Part shown: positions 37,878-46,456 of the stretch, piece by piece
Numbering within the stretch: the first letter of the stretch is position 1
Layout of the letters: each line of letters starts with the position of its first letter
Source: Bacillota bacterium
GTDB lineage: Bacteria > Bacillota > Limnochordia > Darwinibacteriales > Darwinibacteriaceae
NCBI GenBank assembly: GCA_012838305.1
Contig: DUPN01000053.1
Span: forward strand, 1 to 59,682
DNA length: 59,682 nt
Reading direction: 5' to 3'
The notes under the pieces: model-generated
What the model saw: the letters and a program-made list of their open reading frames with translations, nothing else
Told to the model about the DNA's origin: nothing
The model's database searches: none
Translations under genes and position numbers: made by a program

Positions 37878-40321
37878 TAGAATCCCACCTCCTTGCGGCA
37901 AATACCCTGAAAGGGACAATATGCACATATCCTAGAACTAACCGGCTCGATGGGAAACTCTCCTTGCAGAATCTGCCCGAGCAGGCTCTGGAGGATGTGC
38001 ATGAACTTCCGGTGCTGCTCCTGGAAGCTCGCATCGTCGAGGATATTCCTCCCCCGGGCAACTCCCAGCGCAGTTTTATAGTCCTGATGAAAGATTCCTT
38101 TCTTACCTCGATCCCCAAGGACATAATAGGCGGCTCCCACATTGCGGCCCTGGGGCAAAATCGTCTGGGCCGCCAAGAGGTAGGCGGCGATTTGTACATC
38201 CTTTCCGTCCAGCATGGCATTGATTTGGGGAGCGGATCCGGTCTTATAATCATAAAGCACATAGACGCCGTCTGGGTGCTGATCAATTCGATCGATGCGT
38301 CCCCGTATCTCCACAGGACCGAAAGAGGTGCGAATGGTCAGAGCCTGAAACCATTTCTCCAGGTGCTTGGGGCGGAAGCCGCCCTCCGCTGAACGCAGGT
38401 CGTGGCGGATAAAATGCCGCATAGTGCGGATAAGCTGGTTTGCGGGTACCGCTCCCCGTTCGGCATAAGCCTGGCGCAAAAGCCCTTCGATTCGATCCTC
38501 TCCTGCCTGGATGGTGGGGAGGGGTCCTTCGAGATGCTGTTTCCAGAAGGATTGCAGCACAATATGGACCAGATTGCCATGGTCTTTAGCATCCAGGTCT
38601 AAAGAGACCTCTTCCTCGGGGGTAAGCTGCAAAACATGACTGCAGAAGAACTGATAAGGACAATTGGCATAACGATTCAGCTGAGAGACAGTCAGGCCTT
38701 CACTGAGGATCCGCATCTTCAATGCGGACAGAAGCTCATCATCACTTAAGAATCCTTTACCGAGGAAGAGAGTAGGAGCATGGAGCGGCTCCGGAGCAAG
38801 CTCCCGCTGATCATCCTCGATCTTGGGCAAAATGGTCGCAGGCAGGTTCAGCTTCCCTTCTCGATCCACTTCAGGATAGTGCAAATGGACTTGGGCCGCC
38901 CCTTGGGTTAGGCGCTGGTACAGCTCTTCTCTCTCCAGAGTGGCCCTGGTCTTGGTCAGCCAGTGGGCATTCTTAGCCGGGGGAAACTGCCCTTCCACCA
39001 ATCCACCGACATAGAGCTGGTCATAGGTATAGGCTCCGAGCTGCTCGATACTGAGGATTTGCACGCGCTCAGCAAACACCCGCTTACCCTGAATCCGGTA
39101 ACTATGGAACAGACTCTCCAGAAGCTGCAAGAACTGCCCAGAGCTGCTTGTCCAGTGGCATTGTTTCAGGCTGCGGGCAATCGTTCGCATTCCTTCCCAC
39201 GCCTTGACGAGTTCGGCCCAGGTCTCCACATGGTCCTGGGGTGCAGCCCACTGTTCGGGCTGCAGTTTGTCGAGAAGTCTCTCCAACCAGACCCCAAATT
39301 CTCGCAAAGGCCTGTCCATCAACGCCTCAGCGGCATCCGCCAGGATCCGGAAGATGGCGTCCCAGCCGGAACCTTGTCCAAGGTATTCTCGCCAGGCCGG
39401 CAAACCTCTCAGGGATGGAGCCAGTCGGAGCAGGCGGCGTTCTTCGGGACACAATCCCAAGGGAAAGCCCCAGCCCGGCGCAGTAAGCAGCTCCAAGTGG
39501 TGCTTCTGCCAACCCTCCAAACTGCCTCTGAGCAGAGTCAAAATTGTCTTTCCCAGGGGAGTATTTTGTAGACTGATCTCCGGCGCGCGCCAAGGTATCT
39601 TCAGTTGTTCGAAGACAGGCAGCAAAATGGGTAGATACTGCTCTGGATTGGGAAAAGCGACCCCTACTCTCTCCAGAGGAGCTCCCTCTTCAATTTGCCG
39701 ACGCAGTGCTTGACCGATCATCTCCACCTCACTTTTGGGATCCCGGGCTTGGCGGACTATGATCACAGGGTCTGGCACCTTGGGCTGAACGATTTGAATC
39801 GATCGTCCCTCACCAAGAGCGTCGATCAGTTCCTGCTCCAAAGGACTGAGCTCGATGTGCTGCAGTCGGACGACATCGACCATGGGCAGCACTCTCTTTC
39901 TCTTGGCCAACTCCACACTGCGGCGAATCTGGGCAGGTGCACTTAAGATACCATGCGAGCATAAAATCTCTTGATAGCGGCTGTGGAGGAGCCCAAGCTC
40001 ACTTCGCCCTTGGGCGGGCATCAACGTCAGGATATCTTCACCATGATCGATTTGTCGAAACAGCCACTTCAATTCCTGGATGAACCCGGGGAAGTGGGCG
40101 ATCGGAGCAAAAAACGCAATCTGGTTCAGATTCTCCCGAACGCACTGCCAAATGGCCACCTCCTCCAAAATCCGATCCTCTTTATAGGAAACAAGACCCT
40201 CTTTTAGGATCTGGGCCACCAATCCCGGAATGGTGACCACAAGGGAAGGGTCTCCCTCCCTCATCAGGCTGCGCCTCAAGCTGCGCAGGTGCACATTGGG
40301 AACCAGATACAAGATAGTCAC
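37877..40321 (-). CDS. addB: AddB-like nuclease subunit, short form lacking Walker A
   Basis: 814 aa, about 350 shorter than Bacillus AddB. It starts at the strand that normally follows the P-loop (TILYLVPNVHLRSLRRSL), so the ATP-binding GxxGxGKT segment is missing. Seen: the C-terminal PD-(D/E)XK nuclease with GRIDRIDQHPDGVYVLYDYK and the Fe-S staple cysteines C554, C799, C802, C808 (YANC; CAYCPFQGIC). GTG start at 40321 with a GGGGGGGAG ribosome binding site, and no longer in-frame start fits since the HAD gene ends 17 bases upstream. Confidence 0.88.
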   Translation of the reverse strand: MTILYLVPNVHLRSLRRSLMREGDPSLVVTIPGLVAQILKEGLVSYKEDRILEEVAIWQCVRENLNQIAFFAPIAHFPGFIQELKWLFRQIDHGEDILTLMPAQGRSELGLLHSRYQEILCSHGILSAPAQIRRSVELAKRKRVLPMVDVVRLQHIELSPLEQELIDALGEGRSIQIVQPKVPDPVIIVRQARDPKSEVEMIGQALRRQIEEGAPLERVGVAFPNPEQYLPILLPVFEQLKIPWRAPEISLQNTPLGKTILTLLRGSLEGWQKHHLELLTAPGWGFPLGLCPEERRLLRLAPSLRGLPAWREYLGQGSGWDAIFRILADAAEALMDRPLREFGVWLERLLDKLQPEQWAAPQDHVETWAELVKAWEGMRTIARSLKQCHWTSSSGQFLQLLESLFHSYRIQGKRVFAERVQILSIEQLGAYTYDQLYVGGLVEGQFPPAKNAHWLTKTRATLEREELYQRLTQGAAQVHLHYPEVDREGKLNLPATILPKIEDDQRELAPEPLHAPTLFLGKGFLSDDELLSALKMRILSEGLTVSQLNRYANCPYQFFCSHVLQLTPEEEVSLDLDAKDHGNLVHIVLQSFWKQHLEGPLPTIQAGEDRIEGLLRQAYAERGAVPANQLIRTMRHFIRHDLRSAEGGFRPKHLEKWFQALTIRTSFGPVEIRGRIDRIDQHPDGVYVLYDYKTGSAPQINAMLDGKDVQIAAYLLAAQTILPQGRNVGAAYYVLGDRGKKGIFHQDYKTALGVARGRNILDDASFQEQHRKFMHILQSLLGQILQGEFPIEPVSSRICAYCPFQGICRKEVGF

Positions 40322-40338
40322 GAACGCTCCCCCCCTTT

Positions 40339-41163
40339 TTAGAGTAAGAGTTCCTCGATGATCTGGGCCGCCCCGTCCTGATCATGAGAGGGAGCGATCC
40401 TCTTTGCCTTTGTCTTCAGCAGTTCGGGCCCGTTGCCCATGGCAATTCCCAGGCCAGCCCAGGTAACCATCTCTAAGTCATTGATATTGTCACCGATGGC
40501 CACAACCTGACTGGCCTCAAGACCGAAACGCTCCGCCACGAAACGGAGGCCTGTACCTTTGTTACAGTTGGCTGGAATCATCTCAATTCCCCGCCAAATA
40601 TTGCGTTCGGTCCCAAAGAGCATGGAGTGAATCTGTCCTCCGCCATAGCCCTGGGATAGCTCCTCATAAAAGGGATCCACCTTTTCCGCCCGATCGATCA
40701 GGGAGATGCGTACAGGGGGCGACGTCAGCTTGATCCCAGAGGCGAATTCGGCACTTTCTCCCAGATAGTAGCTGAGCAGATCCTCCGGCTCCGCCCAGCT
40801 TCCCATGGGAGCCAGCACCCTTTCACCGGCACTTTCACCGGTGTAAACCAGGTAATTCATGGACATAGAATCGAGCTTGTCCACGATTTGCTGAGCCAAC
40901 GCCAGATCGATTCCCCCTTGGAGGACGTTCTGCTCTGTTTGGGGATCATGAACGACCACACCATTGTGGATCACCACCAGATCGGTCAAATCCAAAGTAT
41001 TGAGCAAAGGAAGTGTGTTGGACAATCTGCGGCCGGTAGCCAGAACAACCCTGATGCCTCTTCGGACCGCCCTGGAAATGGCCTCCTCTGTGCGGGGAGT
41101 GAGTTTTGATCGACTATTTAGGATCGTTCCATCAATATCTAAGGCCAGTAGCTTATACTCCAC
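40339..41163 (-). CDS. Cof-type HAD family phosphatase
   Basis: 274 aa. HAD motif I LLALDIDGTILNSRSKL with the catalytic aspartates, motif II VLATGRR region, a type IIB cap, and motif III/IV VVAIGDNINDLEMVTWAG. Members dephosphorylate sugar phosphates or cofactors such as FMN or PLP. GTG at 41163 has GAGGGG 9 bases upstream and begins exactly at motif I. Substrate not deducible. Confidence 0.92.
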   Translation of the reverse strand: MEYKLLALDIDGTILNSRSKLTPRTEEAISRAVRRGIRVVLATGRRLSNTLPLLNTLDLTDLVVIHNGVVVHDPQTEQNVLQGGIDLALAQQIVDKLDSMSMNYLVYTGESAGERVLAPMGSWAEPEDLLSYYLGESAEFASGIKLTSPPVRISLIDRAEKVDPFYEELSQGYGGGQIHSMLFGTERNIWRGIEMIPANCNKGTGLRFVAERFGLEASQVVAIGDNINDLEMVTWAGLGIAMGNGPELLKTKAKRIAPSHDQDGAAQIIEELLL

Positions 41164-41179
41164 AATTCGATACCCCTCT

Positions 41180-43423
41180 CTACAGCCAAATGGAGACCTC
41201 ATCACGGTCCATAAGCTCGATGCATTCTCGCAGTTTGGCATGGAGGTTTGGGTCGTCCCCCGTGGCATTGCGCACCTGCCTCAGAAGGTCTATACCCCGG
41301 CGAAACGCAAAGACCAGATCGCCCTCATCAATGGGTGAGTCCCGCAGCAGATTGGTAAAGTTTTCCCCATTACTCCAGCGATAGGCCAAGGCCGCCACAT
41401 GATCATTGAACTGCACGGTGACCACACCAATCAGCCTCTGTTCCAGTTTGCTCAAGGAGTGCCACAGGCGATAAATAGGCGATAAATCCAGTCTGTGCTT
41501 GATGCGGTGCTCGTTTTTCCTAGGTTCATAGCCAACAGAGACCAAAGCGGCATTCAGCTCCGACGGCGGATAGGAGTGAAAGAGCCCTTCCATAAACATC
41601 TCTGTAATCAAGAGCTCATGACCATGGATCTGGCTGGCCAGAAGGCCCGCTGTGGTCAGCTCATCGCCTTGAAGATAGCCCAGTGCCTGTAAGAGAGCCT
41701 TTTTATCCGAAAACTCCTGAATATACCTTTTGTGGGGATCCAAAGCCTCCGCCCGCACCAGAAGGCGCTCGTAGGTAGTGATCTTCCGCCGGAATTTGCG
41801 ATGCTCCCTCCGCAGTGATGAACGTTCGCGCTCGGGATATTGCCGATAGAACGCACTGTCCAGGCGCTGGAGGATGGTGCGGATCTCCCGCTTCAGATAT
41901 TTCTTGGTCCGCTTATTATAGGTGCTATGCAAACGTCGCTCCAGTTCGCTCCTCTTTTGGATCAGGCGCCCCAGCTGCCCAGAACCCCTCAGGTTCTGCT
42001 CATAGGGAGCCAGGTCCTCTTGGACCATCTCCAGCTGCACTAGAACCCCTTGGCGTTCGGCGGACGCTTGGTAGGTGGCGAAATTCTGACCTAAAATACG
42101 ATGAATATCGCCCTCATCATAATTCTTAACGAGGTTGAGGATGGAATTGTAGGTCAGAGCAAACTGGCTTTGCAGAGGCTCCACCTCATCCTCCTTCATG
42201 CTGGGGAACTGACTGGCCTCGAAGTAGTTCAAATCCACGAGGGTAAAGACAAAACCCTCTTCATCAATCCCCCGGCGGCCCGCTCTTCCCGCCATCTGGA
42301 AATATTCTCGATTGGAGATGGACCGAAAGGTAACTCCGTCCCACTTCGTACTGGAATCAAAACACACCGTCTTACAGGGAAAATTAAGTCCCACAGCAAA
42401 GGTCTCGGTGCAATACAGGACCGACAGCAAGCGATGGGTAAACAGCTCTTCAACAACATCCTTCAAAACGGGCAGCATTCCAGCATGGTGGTAGGCGATC
42501 CCTTTGAGCAGAAGCCGCCTGAGGAGGGGCCAGCGACCGCTTTGAATATTCGGATAGCGTTCCAGCACTCCGTCTATGATGGCGCGCACCTTGGCCTTGC
42601 CCTCCTTATCGAGGAAGTCATTCACTTCACCGAGCTCAATGGCATTGCTCTCACACTTGCGCCTGCTAAAGGTGAAAAACAGACAAGGCAAATAGTTGTC
42701 CTTGATGGCATTGACTAAATCTACATGGGTGGTGGATGGCCAATCCGGCTTGCCATCGATACTAGCAGCAAGCATCCTTCTATGTTTCTTCTGAACAGAA
42801 CCCATGGTCGTAAAGCCCAGGGACCGCTCATAGAGGGAATGCTTTAGAGGAACGATCCGTTCATAATGGGTGACGATCTCCACCTTGGTGTCCTGCACTT
42901 CCTCAATCCAGCTCGCCAGCTGATCTACATTGGGAATGGTGGCACTTAAGCCCAAAAAACGCATGGATGAAGGCATGAAAATGAGGCTTTCCTCCCAAAC
43001 ACTCCCCCGCTCGGGATCATCAATATAATGAATCTCATCAAAGATAACATAGCGTACATCGCTGATCCGTTCCGGGTCTTCCTGCAGCATGTTTCGGAAG
43101 ATTTCCGTCGTCATGATTAAGATGGGAGCATCGGGATTGATCACCACGTCACCCGTTAAAATGCCCATGGCATCAGGCCCCACAAGTGCCTTAAACTCCC
43201 GGAACTTCTGGTTGCTCAGGGCCTTGATGGGGGCTGTGTACACCACACGTCCCCCTTCGCGAAAGATCTTCTCTATAATGTAGTCTGCGATTAGGGTTTT
43301 TCCCACCCCTGTAGGGGCTGATACCAAGACCGATTTATTTTCGTCAATGAAATCCACGGCCTGCTGTTGGAAAGGATCTAGGGTGAAACCACGATACATT
43401 CGAGTCCTTGGCTGGTTAGTCAA
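41180..43423 (-). CDS. Ski2-like DEAD/DEAH-box helicase
   Basis: 747 aa. Superfamily 2 helicase of the Ski2/Mtr4 type. Seen: Walker A VSAPTGVGKTLIADYIIEKI, YTAPIKALSNQKFREF, the DEIH box (VIFDEIHYIDDPERGSVWEE), motif III GLSATIPN, and motif VI QMAGRAGRRGIDEEGFV. The C-terminal about 250 residues are mainly helical with a charged coiled region. TTG at 43423 with AAGGAGG 6 bases upstream. Probably acts on structured RNA; targets unknown. Confidence 0.9.
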   Translation of the reverse strand: MTNQPRTRMYRGFTLDPFQQQAVDFIDENKSVLVSAPTGVGKTLIADYIIEKIFREGGRVVYTAPIKALSNQKFREFKALVGPDAMGILTGDVVINPDAPILIMTTEIFRNMLQEDPERISDVRYVIFDEIHYIDDPERGSVWEESLIFMPSSMRFLGLSATIPNVDQLASWIEEVQDTKVEIVTHYERIVPLKHSLYERSLGFTTMGSVQKKHRRMLAASIDGKPDWPSTTHVDLVNAIKDNYLPCLFFTFSRRKCESNAIELGEVNDFLDKEGKAKVRAIIDGVLERYPNIQSGRWPLLRRLLLKGIAYHHAGMLPVLKDVVEELFTHRLLSVLYCTETFAVGLNFPCKTVCFDSSTKWDGVTFRSISNREYFQMAGRAGRRGIDEEGFVFTLVDLNYFEASQFPSMKEDEVEPLQSQFALTYNSILNLVKNYDEGDIHRILGQNFATYQASAERQGVLVQLEMVQEDLAPYEQNLRGSGQLGRLIQKRSELERRLHSTYNKRTKKYLKREIRTILQRLDSAFYRQYPERERSSLRREHRKFRRKITTYERLLVRAEALDPHKRYIQEFSDKKALLQALGYLQGDELTTAGLLASQIHGHELLITEMFMEGLFHSYPPSELNAALVSVGYEPRKNEHRIKHRLDLSPIYRLWHSLSKLEQRLIGVVTVQFNDHVAALAYRWSNGENFTNLLRDSPIDEGDLVFAFRRGIDLLRQVRNATGDDPNLHAKLRECIELMDRDEVSIWL

Positions 43424-43510
43424 GAGAAGCCTCCTTTTTCTAAGGCAAAATTAGTCGAGACAATCGCCTGCTGTGCATCATTCTCTTTGCTTAGGTTTTC
43501 CCCATCCGTA

Positions 43511-43545
43511 GAGAAAAAGACGAGACTACCCCAAAAAGGTAGCCC
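43511..43545 (-). terminator. Weak intrinsic terminator after rbsK
   Basis: GGCTACC and GGTAGTC arms form a 7-bp stem, including one G-U pair, with a 7-base loop. TCGTCTTTTTC follows on the minus strand. It begins about 10 bases after the rbsK stop codon. The stem is short, so leakage into the helicase gene is possible. Confidence 0.5.
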
Positions 43546-43553
43546 CTGGACAT

Positions 43554-44474
43554 CTATTGCCCCAGAAACTGCAGCACTTCGCCTCTTGTGGGGATGGACG
43601 ACTGGGCACCATGACGGGTCACAGCCAGGGCTGCCGCTGCATTGGCGTATTCTGCGGCATCCTTCAGACTGCGCCCCGCCCCAATTTGAGCCGCTAGGAC
43701 CCCTGCAAAAGTGTCTCCAGCCGCTACTGTATCTACCGCGTTCACCTCAAAGGCGGGGTAATGAAACTCGCCGGCCAAAGTCAGACCGTAGACTCCCTGG
43801 GATCCCAAGGTGATCACCACCGCCAATGCACCGCGGTCCAAAAGGATTTGGGCTGCTTCTTTGGCCGAAGCCAGGTCATGTACGGGGACACCTGTCAAAA
43901 CTTGCGCTTCATGGGCATTGGGAGTAATCACTGTAATATGCGGATAGGCACTTAAGGGCAGGGATTGGGCTGGAGCAGGATCCAGGATGACCTTGGCACC
44001 TTGAGCATTCGCCAGTCGAATAGCAGCCAGGGCCGCATCAAGGGGAATCTCCAGCTGAATCAGGACACAGGAACAGGCAGCCATCACCGGCACCAAGGCC
44101 TCAATATCCGTTGGACCGACTGCCCCATTGGCTCCAGCCACAACCATGATGCGGTTGTTGCCCCGGGCGCCGACAAGAATGAAAGCCACGCCAGAGCTAT
44201 GTTCATCGTCCATGAGGACATAGGTGGTGTCAATTCCCTCCGCGGCAAGGCTGGCCACTTGTTCTTCGCCAAAGTTATCGGCGCCCACACGGCCAGCCAT
44301 GATGGTATCTGCACCTTGCCTGGCTGCGGCTACCGCTTGATTCGCTCCTTTGCCCCCGAAATAGCGGCGGAAAGAGGTGGCCATGATCGTCTCGCCTTCC
44401 TCAGGCAGGCGAGGCCCCTGAATCACCAAGTCCACATTGAGGCTGCCAATCACCAAGATTTTCGTTCGCTGCAT
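43554..44474 (-). CDS. rbsK: Ribokinase (PfkB family)
   Basis: 306 aa, standard. Phosphorylates ribose or a related sugar. Seen: VIGSLNVDLVIQGPRLPEEG, the substrate loop GGKGANQAVAAARQG, RVGADNFGEEQVASL and the ATP/catalytic site NAVDTVAAGDTFAGVLAAQ. ATG at 44474 has AGGAGG 9 bases upstream (a GTG one codon earlier is possible). No ribose transporter is adjacent. Confidence 0.94.
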   Translation of the reverse strand: MQRTKILVIGSLNVDLVIQGPRLPEEGETIMATSFRRYFGGKGANQAVAAARQGADTIMAGRVGADNFGEEQVASLAAEGIDTTYVLMDDEHSSGVAFILVGARGNNRIMVVAGANGAVGPTDIEALVPVMAACSCVLIQLEIPLDAALAAIRLANAQGAKVILDPAPAQSLPLSAYPHITVITPNAHEAQVLTGVPVHDLASAKEAAQILLDRGALAVVITLGSQGVYGLTLAGEFHYPAFEVNAVDTVAAGDTFAGVLAAQIGAGRSLKDAAEYANAAAALAVTRHGAQSSIPTRGEVLQFLGQ

Positions 44475-44509
44475 CACAAAAAACCTCCTGGTAATCTTTT
44501 CGGGATGGA

Positions 44510-44538
44510 ACAGTAACTTCCTGCACCGCCCCAAGCAA
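44510..44538 (-). promoter_or_regulatory. Promoter of rbsK
   Basis: On the minus strand -35 TTGCTT (44533-44538) and -10 TACTGT (44510-44515) are separated by 17 bases. It overlaps the plus-strand selO promoter, so the two probably compete. Confidence 0.55.
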
Positions 44539-44550
44539 CTGTGGTACAAT
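44521..44550 (+). promoter_or_regulatory. Extended -10 promoter of selO
   Basis: An extended -10 element TGG-TACAAT (44542-44550) lies 37 bases upstream of the selO ATG. A partial -35 CTGCAC (44521-44526) lies 18 bases before the hexamer. The TGN extension can compensate for the poor -35. Confidence 0.6.
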
Positions 44551-44587
44551 GTGAAGGGATGGGAATACTATCGCTGGGAGGCACGCC

Positions 44588-46048
44588 ATGGAGAATCACT
44601 TCGGCTTTAATCTCGACAACTCATATTCCCGTCTGCCTGCATCCTTTTTCTCTTACCTCGATCCGACCCCTGTTCCAGCCCCTGAGGCCGTGTGTATCAA
44701 TGACAAGCTGGCCACATCCCTTGGCCTTGATGGCCAGGCACTAAGGCAGGATGATGGAGTGGCCATCTTGGCCGGCAATCAGAATCCCCCGGGGGGAGTG
44801 CCTCTGGCCCAAGCCTATGCCGGGCACCAGTTTGGCCATTTTACCATGCTTGGCGATGGAAGGGCCATCCTGATTGGTGAACAGGTTACCCCCTCTGGTC
44901 AACGCTATGACCTGCAGCTCAAGGGATCGGGGCGCACACCCTACTCCCGTGGAGGCGATGGAAAATCCACCTTGGGTCCCATGCTCCGGGAGTATATTAT
45001 CAGCGAAGCGATGTACGCCTTGAAAATCCCAACGACGCGCAGTCTGGCCGTTGTGACCACAGGTGAAAAGATTCAGCGGGAGACCCTCTTACCAGGGGCC
45101 GTCTTAACGAGAGTGGCGGCCAGCCACTTGCGTGTGGGAACATTCCAATATGTGGCCGGGAGAGGCTCTGAAAAGGAACTCCGTCTCCTAGCCGATTATG
45201 CCATTGAACGCCATTTCCCCGGTGCCAAGGCGGAGACCAATTGGTACATCCGGTTCCTTAAGGAAGTCATCGATGCCCAGGCCTCTTTAGTCGCCCAATG
45301 GATGCTGGTCGGTTTTGTCCACGGAGTGATGAACACAGACAATATGGCCATCAGCGGCGAAACCATCGACTATGGACCCTGCGCCTTTATGGATACCTTT
45401 GATCCCTCCACGGTCTTTAGTTCCATCGATCACCACGGACGCTATGCCTATGCCAATCAGCCCACAATAGCCGCCTGGAATCTGGCCCGCTTGGCCGAGA
45501 GTCTGCTGCCCCTTTTGGATCCTGATCCCGAAACAGCCCGGGAGATAGGTCAGCACGAGGTGGAACGATTCGCCTCCAGCTATGACCGCTATTATCTCGA
45601 TGGTATGCGCAGAAAACTTGGCCTGAAGAAGTCTGAGCAAGCAGACAAAGACTTGGTTCGCGATCTCCTGCAGCTGATGTACGAACATAAGGCGGACTAC
45701 ACCAATACCTTTTTGGATCTGACCTTCGAGGGATCCAGCCAAGGTGTTCTGGGGCAATCCCCAGACTTTATCCAATGGAAAAAGCGCTGGAAAGAACGCT
45801 GCGGGCAGAATGAAGGAGGCTGGGAAGAGGCTCAGGAGCTGATGAAAACGGGCAATCCTGCGGTCATTCCACGCAATCATCGCGTGGAGGAAGCCCTAAG
45901 GGGGGCCGTGCAGTCCAGTGACTACGCTCCCTTGAGAAAGCTTCTGCGCATCCTGGAACACCCTTTCGCCCACACCCCTGAACAAAGGGAGTTTGCCAAG
46001 CCCCCGGATCCCTCAGCCTTGCCCTACCGCACATTCTGCGGTACTTGA
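44588..46048 (+). CDS. selO: SelO/YdiU family protein adenylyltransferase
   Basis: 486 aa. Pseudokinase-fold enzyme that transfers AMP to Ser, Thr or Tyr of target proteins, known in stress and redox contexts. Seen: [19 protein letters not shown], the core [59 protein letters not shown] with catalytic Asn/Asp, and a C-terminal [10 protein letters not shown] with the cysteine found in non-selenocysteine homologues. ATG with GGGAGG upstream. Monocistronic on the plus strand. Confidence 0.95.
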   Translation: MENHFGFNLDNSYSRLPASFFSYLDPTPVPAPEAVCINDKLATSLGLDGQALRQDDGVAILAGNQNPPGGVPLAQAYAGHQFGHFTMLGDGRAILIGEQVTPSGQRYDLQLKGSGRTPYSRGGDGKSTLGPMLREYIISEAMYALKIPTTRSLAVVTTGEKIQRETLLPGAVLTRVAASHLRVGTFQYVAGRGSEKELRLLADYAIERHFPGAKAETNWYIRFLKEVIDAQASLVAQWMLVGFVHGVMNTDNMAISGETIDYGPCAFMDTFDPSTVFSSIDHHGRYAYANQPTIAAWNLARLAESLLPLLDPDPETAREIGQHEVERFASSYDRYYLDGMRRKLGLKKSEQADKDLVRDLLQLMYEHKADYTNTFLDLTFEGSSQGVLGQSPDFIQWKKRWKERCGQNEGGWEEAQELMKTGNPAVIPRNHRVEEALRGAVQSSDYAPLRKLLRILEHPFAHTPEQREFAKPPDPSALPYRTFCGT

Positions 46049-46083
46049 CCAATGAAGCGAGGGCTGCTGAGGGCAATTCTTGA

Positions 46084-46112
46084 TAGACAGTACCAAACAT
46101 AAGGTGTATACT
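46084..46112 (+). promoter_or_regulatory. Promoter of nfu
   Basis: -35 TAGACA (46084-46089) and -10 TATACT (46107-46112) with a 17-base spacer, 63 bases upstream of the nfu ATG. Eleven of twelve positions are close to consensus. Confidence 0.7.
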
Positions 46113-46174
46113 AATGATTGCGAAGCAACAATCGAGTTGCGGAAATCAGCAGAGAACGCCAAGGAGGTGTCGAA

Positions 46175-46399
46175 ATGAGAGACAAAGTTCAAGCGGTTTT
46201 AGATAAAATTCGCCCATCCCTTCAGGCCGACGGCGGAGATGTGGAACTCGTTGACGTCAGTGCAGACAATGTAGTTACAGTCAAGCTAACCGGCGCCTGT
46301 GTAGGATGTCCCATGTCCCAACTAACCTTAAAGGGCGGCATTGAGAGAATCCTCAAACAGCAAATCCCCGAGGTGGCATCGGTGGAAGCAGCCCAATAG
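46175..46399 (+). CDS. NifU-like C-terminal domain Fe-S scaffold
   Basis: 74 aa, a single Nfu domain. Seen: VLDKIRPSLQADGGDVELVD and the cluster-binding TGACVGCPMSQLTLKGGIER with CxxC. It carries or transfers 4Fe-4S clusters to apo-enzymes. ATG at 46175 has AAGGAGG 7 bases upstream. Directly followed by a terminator and then queG, a 4Fe-4S enzyme. Confidence 0.95.
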   Translation: MRDKVQAVLDKIRPSLQADGGDVELVDVSADNVVTVKLTGACVGCPMSQLTLKGGIERILKQQIPEVASVEAAQ

Positions 46400-46403
46400 A
46401 CTT

Positions 46404-46431
46404 AAGAGAGGAGCCTCTGCTCCTCTTTTTT
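46404..46431 (+). terminator. Intrinsic terminator after nfu
   Basis: AGAGGAGC and GCTCCTCT arms form a perfect 8-bp stem with a 4-base loop, extended by A-T/G-U pairs and followed by TTTTT. It lies 5 bases after the nfu stop and 26 bases before the queG start, so queG expression depends on read-through or another promoter. Confidence 0.85.
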
Positions 46432-46456
46432 GTGTTCCATGGAAAGGAGGGACGCC

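Noticed and set aside
37279-38286. 335-codon minus-strand frame spanning the addA-addB junction
   Set aside because: It is the wrong frame of both genes; the overlapping AddA P-loop and AddB cysteine motifs are in the other frames.
40329-40335. Seven-C run just upstream of addB as a possible frameshift that removed the Walker A segment
   Set aside because: The run is intergenic and forms the ribosome binding site; the HAD gene ends only a few bases away, so no hidden upstream addB coding region exists.
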